Shown: positions 35,501 to 50,200 of the stretch, piece after piece
How the letters are laid out: every line of letters begins with the position of its first letter
Position numbering within the stretch: the first letter of the stretch is position 1
Assembly (NCBI GenBank): GCA_947184155.2
Contig: CAMXCT020000313.1
Span: forward strand, 655,472 to 719,471
Length of the DNA: 64,000 bases
Direction of reading: 5' to 3'
From: Cladocopium goreaui
Taxonomy: Eukaryota > Sar > Dinophyceae > Suessiales > Symbiodiniaceae
Program-made: the position numbers and the translations under genes
The notes under the pieces: generated by a model
The model's input: the letters and a program-made list of their open reading frames with translations, nothing else
Told to the model about the DNA's origin: nothing
Database searches by the model: none

Positions 35501-38133
35501 CAGTTGGGATGATGAAATTCCCAATAATAATGGAAAAATAATCCAAATGTTCCAAACCACCAACCACATATATACAGTAAGCTTTGTTAAAAAATGTCGC
35601 TTCGCCCAGAAATTTGAGCCGTACAAGTAGTGGGGGAAATATGTTTCATTTCCTGCTAAAGATTGCATTCTCAGATCTGATCTGCTATGTGCGACATCAT
35701 ATCGTAATAATGAGGTCTGGACCCGTTCTTACAGCAATCCCCAGGGCAGACCGAAGATTCGTCCATTGGTCAACAAATCTTCCAGCAATCAACTCAACCA
35801 TTCTCAGTGCTGAAACCACCAACATGTACTGGGTGGAATTCACGGTCAAAACTGAGAAAATTGTTCGATGTTTCTTGGGTTCAAAATTTGGGAGATGACC
35901 ATTACCAGTTGAACAAAACATGTTCCCTATTTTTATGGCATGTGGATTCCCTTTTTTTGGACACACAATGAATATGTCCTCAAAAATCGTTGAGGACATA
36001 TCTTCATTCTGGTTGGGTTTATCCCCCATGGTTTACCAAATGTTAATTATGACCATGGTTTGTGAAATGTTGCGGGAAATGCTGGGTCTGTATTCTGATA
36101 TTCTACTCAAATCTTGATGCACGTTGATAGAATGACAGGGAATGGATCATGGGATCACATCATTGGTATTCATTGGTCCCATCCTCCAATCATACTAAAC
36201 ACCCCTAATTCATGGATATGACCGTCTTTTATCATTATATATTGTCCTATGTATCCCTCCTTAATCACCATTGATCATGCATTCATAGATAATTTCCATG
36301 CGATGCAAGTGAAACTAATCACCACGAATCACAATTGATCCCAGTAATCACTGTTAATCACCATAAACAACCATTAAAACACCATGAAGCACCATTAAGA
36401 CACCACTAAATACCATGAAGCACCACTAAACACCATTAAAATCCCATTAAATCCCATTAAATCCCATTAAATCCCATTAAAATCTCATATTAAACAAGAT
36501 TAAAACACAATTTTTAGCACCATTAAGACACCACTAAACCACCATTAAAAACGCCATGAAAACACCGGTTGTGTCCCAACGATCTCCTTGACCCATGAGC
36601 TGTCACCACCCGAGGCTGCATTGCCCCAGGTCACCACCGTGCGATCCTGCGCGAAACGAAGGTCTCATGGGGGGGTTAAGTGATACCCTCTGGTTTTAAT
36701 GGGATAAATGGTGGTTTAATGGGATTTAACCAACAAAAATGGTGGTTTTAATGGGATATACCCTCTGGTAAACTAACAGTTTGCTATTGAAAATGGCCCA
36801 TAGAAATAGTGGATTTTCCCATTAATAGCATGGTGATTTTCCATAGCTATGTTAAATTACCAGAGGGTAAGTTATAACCATTTTGAGAAGCAACAATTAC
36901 TGGTTTTACTGGTTGGTATACCTACCCCTCTGAAAAATGATGGAGTGAAAGTCAGTTGGGATGATGGAATTCCCAATGTTAAATGGAAAAATAATCCAAA
37001 TGTTCCAAACCACCAACCAGATTACATGGTTACATGGCTACGTATTTTGAACATATGCGAATTTTTATCTCAAGAATGGTTTTCATTGTGGTGCCCCAGT
37101 TCGGAATCGCTAAGTTGGGAATCGCATGACTCCAATGACTGGTGGGTGGTAGACATATCGAACTAGTTCATGGCACTTAAGTTCTAACCAAAAATCACCA
37201 CCCTGTGTGTGTGCCATGGTCAAAAGATCGGATTAAGACATGTATAATATAGATATACTACATGATATACAATGATACGTATATGTATATGGGGGTTGTC
37301 CTAAATTACTGTTCCCACAAAGGCCTCTTGGGCCGAGCTTGCGCCAACCTTGCGCGTTTCTTGCGCGACCACACTCCCGGATCACTTTCATCATTTCAGT
37401 TGTTTTTCATCATTATTCTCGTACTTGTTTTCGAATGTTAAATATTTAGTATTCACTTAGTATTTCGTACTGGGAAGTAGTTTGTGCAAGCTTTGTAGTA
37501 CACAGTAGTACTGGGAAGTAGTTTGTGCAAGCTTTGTAGTACAAAGTAGTACTGGGAAGTAGTTTGTGCAAGCTTTGTAGTGCAAAGTAGTACTGGGAAG
37601 TAGTTTGTGCAAGCTTTGTAGTACACAATAGTACTGGGAAGTAGTTTGTGCAAGCCATGCAGTACAAAGTAGTACTGGGAAGTAGTTTGTGCAAGCTTTG
37701 TAGTGCAAAGTAGTACTGGGAAGTAGTTTGTGCAAGCTTTGTAGTACACAGTAGTACTGGGAAGTGGTTTGTGCAAGCTTTGTAGTACAAAGTAGTACTG
37801 GGAAGTGCTTTGTGCAAGCTTTGTAGTACACAGGAGTACTGGGAAGTGCTTTGTGCAAGCTTTGTAGTACACAGTAGTACTGGGAAGTGCTTTGTGCAAG
37901 CTTTGTAGTACACAGTAGTACTGGGAAGTGGTTTGTGCAAGCTTTGTAGTACACAGTAATACTGGGAAGTAGTACTGGGAAGTAGCTCTGCACGTGTTGA
38001 ACTTCTGTGGTTTCAGAGCGGTTTCAGAGTGGTTTCAGACCCCTTCGGGGGGTCTAGCTGACCTTGATGAAAAGAACAATTTACAGACAGAAAAGACTTG
38101 AACACAACATACAAGGAAATACATGTAAAGAGC

Positions 38134-38164
<31 letters not shown>

Positions 38165-41100
38165 GATAAAGCAGCCAACGCGGTCCGGAAGACATGCAGC
38201 AGCAGCCCGGAGATGGTGAGCAGGAAGGTGTTTCAGAGTGGTTTCAGACCTCTTTTGGGCTTGTTTTTTGGGTACCCCCAGCTTTGGGAGATGAAAAAGG
38301 AAAGAGAAAAGGTAGAGAAAGAGAGAGAGAGAGAGAGAGACAGAGAGAGGAAGAGGGAAAGAGAGAGAGAGATAGAGAGAGAGAGAGAGGAAGATGGAAG
38401 ATGGAGACAAACAGAAGGCGAGAGAGAGAGAGAGACAGAGAGAGGAAGAGGGAGAGGAAAGAGAGAGAGCGTTGTAAATGGTGAGCAGCGGGGTGTTTCA
38501 GAGTGGTTTCAGACCTCTTTTTGTCCGTAGGCTACCTCAGCTTTGGAGAAAAAACAGGAAAGAACGGGAAAAGAAAGAAGAGAAGGGAGAAAGAGACAGA
38601 GAGAAAGAAAAAGTCTTGAGACGGTGAGCAGGAAGATGTGTCGAACTGGTTTCAGACCTCTTTTGGGGCCGGTTATGGGGCTACCTAGTTCTTAAGACAT
38701 CCAAAAGAAGGGACTCAAAACAGATTGTACTTGAAACACATGCGGTCCGGAAAGAGGTGCAACGGTCCGGAAAAGCAAGCACCCAAAACGTAATCTAATC
38801 GTAGCGATTGCGGTCCGGAAAGGCATGCAGCGGTCCGGAAAAGCGAGCACCCAAAACGCACTCTAATTGTAGACATTGCGGTCCGGAAAGACATGCAGCG
38901 GTCCGGAAAAGCAAGCACCCAAAACGTATTCTAATTGTAGCCATTGCGGCCCGGAAAGACATGCAGCGGTCCGGAAAAGCAAGCACCCAAAACGTACTCT
39001 AATTATAGATATCGCGGTCCGGAAAGACCTGCAGCGGTCCGGAAAAGCAAGCACCCAAAACGTACTCTAATTGTAGCCATTGTGGTCCGGAAAGACCTGC
39101 AGCGGTCCGGAAAAGCAAGCACCCAAAACGTACTCTTATTGTAGACATTACGGTCCGGAAAGACGCGCAGCGGTCCGGAAAAGCAAGCACCTAAAACGTA
39201 CTCTAATTGTAGATATCGCGGTCCGGAAAGACATGCAGCAGTCCGGAAAAGCAAGCACCCAAAACGTACTCTAATTGTAGCCATTGTGGTCCGGAAAGAC
39301 CTGCAGCGGTCCTGAAAAGCAAGCACCCAAAAAGTATTCTAATTGTAGACATTAGGACTGCTGCAGGTCTTTCCGGACCACAATGGCTACAATTAGAGTA
39401 CGTTTTGGGTGCTTGCTTTGTCTCCCCTCTCTTTCTCCCTTCTCTTCTTTCTTTTCCCGTTCTTTCCTGTTTTTTCTCCAAAGCTGAGGTAGCCTAAGGA
39501 CAAAAAGAGGTCTGAAACCACTCTGAAACACCCGCTGCTCACCATTTACAATGCTCTCTCTCTCCTCTCCCTCTTCCTCTCTTTGTCTCTCTGTCTCTCT
39601 GTCTCTCTGTCTCTCTGTCTCTCTGTCTCTCTGTCTCTCTGTCTCTCTGTCTCTCTGTCTCTCTGTCTCTCTCTCTCTCTCTCGCCTTCTGTTTGTCTCC
39701 ATCTCTGTCTCGTGCTATCCTCTTTTCCCGACCGCTGCATGTCTTTCGGACCGTAGTGTACCGTAGTGTCTACAATAAGAGTACGTTTTGGGTGCTTGCT
39801 TTTCCGGACCGCTGCACGTCTTTCCGGACCGCGATATCTACAATTAGAGTACGTTTTGGGTGCTTGCTTTTCCGGACCGCTGCAGGTCTTTCCGGACCGC
39901 GATATCTACAATTAGAGTACTTTTTGGGTGCTTGCTTTTCCGGACCGCTGCAGGTCTTTCCGGACCACAATGGCTACAATTAGAGTACGTTTTGGGTGCT
40001 TGCTTTTCCGGACCGCTGCATGTCTTTCCGGACCACAATGGCTACAATTAGAGTACTTTTTGGGTGCTTCCTTTTCCGGACCGCTGCATGTCTTTCCGGA
40101 CCACAATGGCTACAATTAGAGTACGTTTTGGGTGCTTGCTTTTCCGGACCGCTGCATGTCTTTCCGGACCGCACTGATTAAAATTAGAGCACGTTTTGGG
40201 TGCTTGCTGTTCCGGACTGCTGCATGTCTTTCCGGACCGTAATGTCTACAATTAGAGTACGTTTTGGGTGCTTGCTTTTCCGGACCGCTGCATGTCTTTC
40301 CGGGCCGCAATGTCTACAATTAGAGTACGTTTTGAGTGCTTGCTTTTCCGGACCGCTGCTCATCTTTCCGGACCGCAATGTCTACAATTAGAGTGCGTTT
40401 TGGGTGCTCGCTTTTCCGGGCCGCTGCATGCCTTTCCGGACCGCAATCGCTACGATTAGAGTACGTTTTGGGTGCTTGCTTTTCCGGACCGTTGCACGTC
40501 TTTCCGGACCGCATGTGTTTCAAGTACAATCTGTTTTGAGCCCCCTCTTTTGGATGTCTTAAGAACTAGGTAGCCCCATAACCGGCCCCAAAAGAGGTCT
40601 GAAACCAGTTCGACACATCTTCCTGCTCACCGTCTCAAGACTTCTTCTTTCTCTCTGTCTCTTTCTCCCTTCTCTTCTTTCTTTTCCCGTTTTTTCCTGT
40701 TTTCTCTCCAAAGCTGAGGTAGCCTACGGACAAAAAGAGGTCTGAAACCACTCTGAAACACCCCGCTGCTCACCATTTACAACGCTCTCTCTCTCCTCTC
40801 CCTCTTCCTCTCTCTGTCTCTCTCTCTCTCTCGCCTTCTGTTTGTCTCCATCTTCCATCTTCCTCTCTCTCTCTCTATCTCTCTCTCTCTCATTCCCTCT
40901 TCCTCTCTCTGTCTCTCTCTCTCTCTCTTTCTCTACCTTTTCTCTTTCTTTTTTCATCTCCCAAAGCTGGGGGTACCCAAAAAACAAGCCCAAAAGAGGT
41001 CTGAAACCACTCTGAAACACCTTCCTGCTCACCATCTCCGGACTGCTGCTGCATGTCTTCCGGACCGCGTTGGCTGCTTTATCTCTCTCTATCTATCTAT

Positions 41101-41265
41101 CTATCTATCTATTTATCTATCTATCTATCTGCTCCTTTTTCTTTGGATGGCCTATTTACCACCCTGGTTATCTATGTTTATCAACTCGAGATATTAATAT
41201 TTAAGATCTAAATCAGATACGGTAGTAGTAGTACTAGTGGTAGTAGTAGTAGTAGTAGTCGTCGT

Positions 41266-41297
<32 letters not shown>

Positions 41298-44200
41298 TCG
41301 TAGTCGTAGTAGTAGTCGTAGTAGTAGTAGTAGTAGTAGTAGGAATAGTAGTAGTAATAGTAGGAGTAGTAGTAGTAGTAGTTGTTGTTGTTGTTGTAGT
41401 TGTAGTAGTTGTTGTAGTTGTAGTAGTAGTAGTAATAGTAGTGGTAATGTAGTAGTAGTAGTAGCAGCAGTAGTAGTAGTAGTGGTAGTAGTGGTAGTAG
41501 TGGTAGTAGTAGTAGTAGTAGTCAAATGTTAACTAAACATAGTACTTGTAATAATGATAACAATAGTACTTGCGCGTACCTTGGGCCGCCCTTGCGCGAA
41601 ACTTGCGCGATGCAGGTTTTAGACCATGGGAAAAATGCGAGAATAGGTTCTTTACTAAAAACCTTTCTGGGGTTTTTGGACGGCTCCCATATATGTATGT
41701 ATGTGTGTACATACATATGTGTACATAGTCGTCCATCCCAAAAATTGGAATCCTTGCAAAGTGGATAAATATGGATGTAAAATCCATCTCTTGATCATGG
41801 CACATATAAAAGAAGACATTACAACAGGGCTCAGAAGCACAGTTGCTTGAACTTTGCTGCCAGTTGTACTTCTATATCAATACCAATAAATTGAACAATG
41901 GTATAGGCATTATAGTCTATAGTATTGTTGTTGAATAAAATTGATAAGATTGTTGGTGGATGTTGCTTATGTTGCGTCATCGCACCCATTCATATCCCTG
42001 GTGCTTCCCCCAAGCGACTCGTCGCATCCCATGGGATGGAACTGTACCGAGTCCTGTGAACGCCGATCCCAAGCTTTACCAAAGGGATTATTAAATCATA
42101 GATAGTACCCCACTATCAGGCACCATTGTTCTTGGCCAAATTCCCATGTTTCTTTGTAAAGTCCTCATTGTAAAATCCTTAATTGGTTGGTGGTTGAGCC
42201 ACCCCTCTGAAAAATATGAGTCAGTTGGGATTATGAAATTCCCGAATGGAAAGTCAAAAAAAAAATGTTCCAAATGTTCCAAACCACCAACCAGGAAAAG
42301 ATCATTGATTCACATGATTAACGACTGAAAATGACCTGTCATCCACATGTATTTCTCTCGACGGATCGCCCCCAAGGAGGACAATGTTTTTCATCCAGAC
42401 TGAAGATTGGAGGAAAACTTGATGATTAGTATGGAAAAAGAATGGGATAGATGGGAGAACCATACTCATCTTGATGATTAATCACTCTTTTTGAATTTGT
42501 TTGATGTTTTTCAAAAGATCCACCACCGAAGCCTAGTTTAGTGCTGGATCAGTCCATAGACCCCACGCGCTTTAAAAAAAGTCGTCCTCTTTCAGAGCAG
42601 CAAAGGCATAGTCTGAAGCACAAAGCTCCCTGACTGCGCCAAAGGAGTAGCTGGGCCCCAAAATCGCAGTGAAACGCACTATTTAACATGGCTTAAAATG
42701 GTTTGCTGGAAAATCCACCATTTGTAGATGATTTACCCATTGCCACTTAAACCTTCATTATTTTCGCTTATATAGGGGGAACTTAACTAGTTTAACTGCC
42801 ACGTTTGATTGCGAGGGTAGTCTTGGTGCTAGGGACGTGTTTTTAAGTTCTGGTAGTGATGCATGTCAAATCATCTTCCATCAGCCAACTTCCATATTCC
42901 ATCCGAGCGAACACTTGTCATGGAATGTGTTTGTCTGAGGAATAGAAAGTCCCAAAATCCGCTGGGTTGAAACCCCCTGTTCCTCATTTTAGTCAGCCAC
43001 TTCCTTGCGAAACTATCCCCCTTTTTCAGACCCCAAAAATTCCCCAGTTCACACTTTGGACCCGACCCTCTGCGAAGCCCAATGCTTCAGTTGAAAAGGG
43101 GCCAGTAGTCAGCATTGACACGAGAAACCTTGTTGAAAGCAGTCTTATACTCAGTCCGTAAAGCTCGTAAGGCTGGCACAAAGATTTCTCAACCAAATAT
43201 GTTCTTCAAGAAATCCAGGATGCTTCGGGAACGCAGCATGTTTTCACCAGGTGTAGATAGAATAATTAGTCTCACAGCCCCAGAAAAAAGATCTTCAACA
43301 GTATGACTTCTGCTGTTGAAACTCATCCTTGATCACCGACTTGGTCTCCACATGTCTCACCACTAAAAGATCCATGTTTCATACAGCATGTATCCAAGAA
43401 AAAAATGTAGACAGTCGATACAAACAACAAGAAAGCGAATCCAGAAACAGCCTTGCAGATCCAAAAAACATATTTAAATTTTAAACCAAGAAAAAACATG
43501 TTGGCCTCCAAAAAAATGGATGGTTTACCCTCCGGTAATAAACATGGCTACTTAAAATTCAAAAAACCACCATAGAATAACAGGTATGCAAATCATCAAA
43601 TTAAATGGGTCATGACTTCCATGGCTAAGTATTAAATTACGCGGTATCACGCATGATATCACCACTATTCCATAAAAATATCCCAATCATATCCAGTTAT
43701 ATCCCCAAAAAAATAAAGCTATACTACCAGACAATAGCAGTAATTTAAAGGTATATGATCTAGATATGGCTATGGATCAATACCTATTAATAGCATTTTT
43801 AGTGGGATGAACATCCATAAATCCCAGCTATTCTTAGGGGTTCACTACAGGGGATTCCATGGGTTTTGACACACTGCCATATCAGTAATATCCTGATGTT
43901 CTTCTATTCTCCCAGTGATATCCCATCTGGTTGGTGGTTTTGGTATACCCAGCCCTCCGAAAAATGATGGAGTGAAAGTCAATGGGTTTCGGATGACATC
44001 CCATATATGACATGGAAAATAATCCAGTCATGTTTGAAACCACCAACCAGCCATTAGTACCATAGCCAATCTTGATATCCCATTCATATCTCACATCCCA
44101 TATCAAATCCACCAGGGTGGTGATACCAACGTCGCCCCAGCTGCTTCACGTTCTTGAGCTCGGAGGGCTGCAATGCGTCGTTGCTGAATGGGGATGCAGC

Positions 44201-47200
44201 CCTGGATAAATTACTATTAATTGGCATATTCTATGGATATACCTATATGGATCATAGAGAATATTACGGCATACCATGGGATATTTCTTTGCATATGGGA
44301 TAACATGGGACTTGAGGAATAGCCACGAAGAGCCAATGGGATAACATGATGATACACACAGCGATTTCTCGGTGAAACGAGACCATTGTTGTTTCAATAC
44401 ATTTTGTCATGGTCTAGTAAAAGGATGATTTGGGGGTACCTCGATATGTGAAACCACAAACAAGATTTTAAAAAAAGTTAGCAACCACCAAAGCCTATCG
44501 TAGCGAGCTAGAAGTAGTTGGACATGAAACGATGTGGGTAGACCTTCTGTCTTTGACCGTTGAGCAGAAATGTGAATAAATGTGAATTACACTACGTAAC
44601 ATGTGTTCTTCTCCATGACTTAGTTTAAGCATGTATAACCGAGTTTAACATCACTAAGTGGGCTTAAAATTGTCACACATGAGAATTAAGAGAACTGTCT
44701 GGTAATTGAACAAGATTGAACAATGTTAAAAGTCACTTGAAGTTCATTGATTTCTTGGAGATAAAAACATATGAAAGCCCAAACAGAATCAACAAATGTT
44801 GAAACCAACCTGAAAAAAGTTGGCTTACATGACTCTAACTCTAAGATGTTTTAGAGATCCCTTACGATACCCGATGAGCCAATGTCGTCCTCACAGATGG
44901 CAAGGTTCGGAAACATCAAGCCCTGGATGTCGGAAATACTGTGAATTCACATGGAATTGCCCTTTCAATCAATGATTTCCTGGGAGGTTCCATGGCATAA
45001 TTTCCGTACCTCTGTGTAAAAAAGGAAATTCCACGATGCCCACGCTGCCCACGATGCCCCGCCTGAGATATGCAGTTGCCGCCATGTGAACGACCCCAGC
45101 CTAGGCAGGTCGCTTTCGGTTTTTCATTGGGGTTCCCCAGCCTGATGCTTCCGATCCGAAGAAAAATTAACACAAAAGACAGCCCGTCCCCCCATGCCAT
45201 GGAAGACACTTTCCACGGTACCATCGTTGTGCAAGGCGGCAAAGCTGCCCCTCAGTACGCTTGAAGATGTTAAAGAGGATAATATATGTTGATATCTCCA
45301 CCAGATATGAGACTAAATGATGATATATAGTGTATACTGTATCTATATCATTAAGTATGACATATATATATATATATAAATGACTATATCCTTTATCATT
45401 GATATATCCACATCTATATCGTGTATATGTTTGATATATGTTTAATATATGATGATACATTCTCACTGGTGATATCTCCATGCAAGGACTGTAGTTACAA
45501 TTTAACCTCAAACTATCTTAAACTTAAATTACCAAAAGTTCAGGAATTACATTCACCGAATTCCTCACATGTGGAAAATTCAGCCGAAGAGAATTTTCAT
45601 TTTCACCAGGTGGCCCTGGTAAGAACATCAACAAATGGCTGGGATTCCTAACATGGGATGCTCCAAGGACCAGATCGTGTCGAGAATAGAAACATGTTGA
45701 GCCACAATCTTCTGCTTTTATTGCTACCCCCTCCCGGGAGGTTTTGACGGATCTGAGGGGCTAAAAATCTTATGCCAAGGGGCACTGTGCCTGGGCGCAC
45801 GCAACGAGTTGCGCCAGGAGTGATGGGGTGGCTATATACATGGCATGTACATTATATAGATATGTATTTGTATATATATATACATATATATATATATGTA
45901 TATATATACATATATATATATACATATATATATATACATATATACATATATATATATATATACATATATATACATATATATATATATACATATATATATA
46001 CATATCACAAACTATATCTAATATAGTATTATTCCTGATATGTATATTTGCAAATATCAAAAAATGGACCTGTTGAAACTGCAAAACTCTCAGTGGTTCT
46101 CTTTCTAATTTGCTGGTAACAAATGATAGTCCCGCCTCCTGCGACGGCCCTGGGTCTGAACATGGGGCACCCGCATTTTTTTTCAACGGTGGATCCATGG
46201 AATTTACCTAAATTGAAATGGCCATACAATGAGGTGAATAGTGTTTCATATTTAAGATCATAATTGCATAATCACCATCAGAATCACCATATAATCACCA
46301 TATCATCACCATCAGAATCACCATCAGAATCACCATATAATAATCACCATATAATCACCATCAGAATCACCATATAAGAATCACCATATAATCACCATAT
46401 AATCACCATATAATCACCATATAATCACCATATAATCACCATATAATCACCATATAATCACCATATAATCACCATATAAGAATCACCATATCATCACCAT
46501 CAGAATCACCATCTGTACTCCATTTTCAACACACACACTCAGATATCATATTGGTTGTATATCCTAATATCCCATGAAAAATCCCCGTGACATTCCCCAT
46601 ACTTTGTCGGAAATAATCATAAAATATCTCACCAAAAAGCATGATTTTCTCGAGTTGCAGCTTAAGTTACCATACTTGGATGGTTAAAATCGTGAAACAT
46701 CAGGACTTACTGCTTCTCCATGGGGAATTTGATCCAATCCCTAAGAATTTCAACCAACCATCCCATTCCCCGGTTTTTTTTCTTTCCGTTAAGTCACCAT
46801 GCCATATATGCCATACTCCCCAGATCATTTTCAAATATGATATTAGTATATATATTAGTCATGTCAAAATATGAAATATGATCATTTCTGTTTCATACAC
46901 CATATAATCACCATTAGAATCACCATATCATCACCATCAGAATCACCATCCCATCCCCAACTCAGATCAGCTCACCTTGGATTTGCTTCACGTTCTCAAG
47001 CCAACGGCCAGATTGGGCTTTTCCACCCATGCTGGAGTCACCCCAAGAAATCACCTGGATTTTCAGCATCAAAATCTGGGATTTCACCACGGATTTTTCA
47101 CCTATTTGCTGATGAGTCATGACTGACTGTAGGAGAGTGACATATCTTGGGATCTTAAGAGTGGGAAATTTTGTAGGATATCATGGGATCTTTTTCTGAC

Positions 47201-50200
47201 ATATATATATAATTATACATATTCAAATTCTATGGGGAAAAAATGATGCTATGTGATTAATGTCAAAACATCTACGGAAATCATGTTGATAGTATATGAC
47301 ACTAACAACAAATTGCAATCCTGGTTGTTCCATATTTTGACACTACGCGGCATCCAACCAGGTCCCAACCAGCAAATTCCTTTCCGGCGACTCGCCAAAC
47401 ATGGTTAAGAACGTCATTTTCCATATAGAAAAATGACACGGTTTGGCAAAAAAAACATTCTCAGAACAGATCCAAATAATGCTACATGGCGGAATATGTT
47501 TTCATGCAATTATCAAGTCATATCTGTCGTATGGTCAAGTTACCTGCGACGGCTATGGGCTATGGTCATCGATCCCATAATGAAAAGTGTGGATTTAACC
47601 TATGAAAAACCATGAAAAACCTATGAAAAATTCATGACAGCTACGGTGGTACCCCCATGAAAATAGATGGTTTATTTCATGCAAAATCCCATTTATAAAT
47701 GGATGACTGGGGGTACCCCCAGTCGACTTGGGAAACCTCCATATGTCTGTGTCTGCCATCTGGATTCATGTACAAGGAGGCTCTTAAAGTCGACTTTAAA
47801 AGGGGGGACCCCAATTTTCATCCCAAAAAAAACCCTCCAAGTGATGGGAAATCTAGCTACACCCCTAGAGAATGTGGATCAAATCATAAAGGGGCTTATA
47901 AGGAGCCCTTAATAGACGGCTGTCACAAGTCAGCTGTCATTGGTTTCATAGACCCCCCATCATTGGTCCATTGATTTGATTTGGAACCTGCTATGTCAAG
48001 CTGGTAGGTTGATTTGGAACCTGCTACCCTCTGGTAAACTTACATAACTATGGAAAATCATCATTTTTAATGGGAAAACTCACTATTTCTATGGCCATTT
48101 TCAATAGCTATGTTAAATTACCAGAGGGTAATAGAACCCTATCTTTGCAGGAACCGATGAAGTGAACCCAGTTCAGAACCAGCTAGGAACAAATTTGCAA
48201 CCAGTGAAACACGGATATTTTTTCCCCAGAGATATCCCCATATCATGTTGCGCCTTGCCATCCGCACGGATGGCGGCAAAGGCTCCCCCGGATGCTTGGA
48301 TTTGCTCCACGTCCCTGGATTTCATCGATCGATGGAACATTTTCATGGGCAATGTTCGACCTTTTTGGGTGGCTGTATAACTGGTTGGTGGTTTTCGCCA
48401 CTCCTCTGAAAAAAAAAAAAAATCGTCAGTTGGGATGATGAAATTCCCAATATTAATGGAAAAATCATCCAGCCATGTTCCAGTCCCCACCAACCAGATA
48501 AGGATTTGTGAGGGATTTGCGGGTGATTTTCTAGGATTTATAGATATTCATAGGTGAATCTCTAGGATATACAGGGGAGTTTCTTGGGATTTCTCAGGGA
48601 TTGTAAAGGATTATGTCTGATCATCAGAATTATAGGGAATTATATATTGGGTTTCTAATGGGAATCTGTTAGGGATTTAAAAGGGATAATATACGTTCAT
48701 GGGATTTGCAAGGGATTATGCGAGGAATGATGTTGGGAATTCATACACATTCATCATCCTGATTATTATGATGATGATGATCCTCATCATCATCATCCTC
48801 ATCATCCTCATCATCCTCATTATCCTCATCATCCTCATCATCCTCATCATCCTCATCAACCTCATCATCCTCATCATCCTCATCATCCTCATCATCCTCA
48901 TCAACTTCATCATCTTCATCATCGTCAACATCATAATCATCATAATCATCACCATACATGTGCATTCAATAACAATAACTGCAAATAATATATGTTGTGT
49001 TATAGTATATAGCCATATCATTGTGATTGGTCAAATGCTCTAGCTGTCAGAAGTGGCATGGATAAGAGGTTTCAGCAACAAAAAACTCATAGCCTCCAGT
49101 AAATTGACATATGGAGAATCCACCATGAATTTTTTGTAGATCATTCTCCGGGTTTCCCCATGGATTTCCATAAATTGTGTTGTGTAAAAACTGCTTCGGG
49201 TAGCTGGATCTTGCAGTATGTTCAACACCATTTAAGCTGCTTGTTTTTTTAATAGTTTTTTGATCAACATGGATCCAACGGTGACATATTTTAGGGATTT
49301 TAAACCACCAATCAGTTTTAGTGCAATCAAGTTATCTCATACCTTTTTTTCCCCACCTGCCAGGTGAGGGTTGTTAGATTTTATGTCAGTTGCCTCCTCC
49401 TCCTCCTGCTCCTCCTCCTCCTCCGCCTCCTCCTGCCTCGTCCTCCTCTCCTCCTCCTCCTCGTCCTCCTTGTCATCCTTGTCGTCCTTGTCGTCCTCGT
49501 CGTCCTCGTCGTCCTCGTCGTCCTCGTCGTCCTGGCTCAACTGCGACCCGCGATCCACAGTGTTCTCTGCCGGACCTCAACCACGACCACCCACGCCCAG
49601 TGTTCCCTGCCGGACCTCAACCACGACCATCCACGCCCAGTGTTCCCTGCCGGACCTCAACCGCGAGTATCCCCGCCCAGTGTTCCCTGCCGGACCTCAA
49701 CCACGACCATCCACGCCCAGTGTTCCCTGCCGGACCTCAACCGCGAGTATCCACGCCAAAAGATATGCCACATAGAGTGCCAGAAGATATGCCAGATAGA
49801 ACGTTAGAAGATATGCCAGATAGAATGCCAGAAGGTATGCCAGATAGAATGCCAGATAGAATGTCAGCTAGAATGCCAGAAGATATGCCAGATAAAGTGC
49901 CAGAATGTTTGCCAGATAGAATGCCAGCAGATTTGCCAGATAATATGCCAGAAGATATGCTAGATAGAATGCCAGATGGAATGCCAGAAGATTTGCCAGA
50001 TAATATGCCAGAAGATATGCCAGATAGAATGCCAGATGGAATGCCAGAAGATATGCCAGAACATATGCCAGAAGATATGCCAGAAGATATGCCAGAACAT
50101 CTGCCAGAAGATATGCCAGAACATCTGCCAGAAGATATGCCAGAACATCTGCCAGAAGATATGCCAGGTAGAATGCCAGAAGATATGCCAGATAGAATGC

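Larger units (their letters stand above)
38105..41135. repeat. Approximately 3-kb imperfect inverted repeat
   Basis: The left arm (GATA repeats, AAAGCAGCCAACGCGGTCCG, a GTTTCAGAGTGGTTTCAGAC motif, GA-rich tracts, then 68-bp units) is mirrored in reverse complement by the right arm ending CGGACCGCGTTGGCTGCTTT and TATC repeats. An inner single unit and an extra TTTCAGAGTG block at 39355-39690 break the symmetry. No gene is recognisable; the open frames follow the repeats. Confidence 0.9.

Noticed and set aside
37446-37993. Three overlapping minus-strand frames of 148-178 codons
   Set aside because: Translations of the 41-bp satellite in three frames. The unit length is not a multiple of three, so each frame cycles through the same peptide.
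38794-40539. Many 60-107 codon frames in both orientations
   Set aside because: All derive from the 68-bp satellite and overlap each other on both strands.
41208-41525. Poly-Val / poly-Thr frame
   Set aside because: GTA microsatellite.
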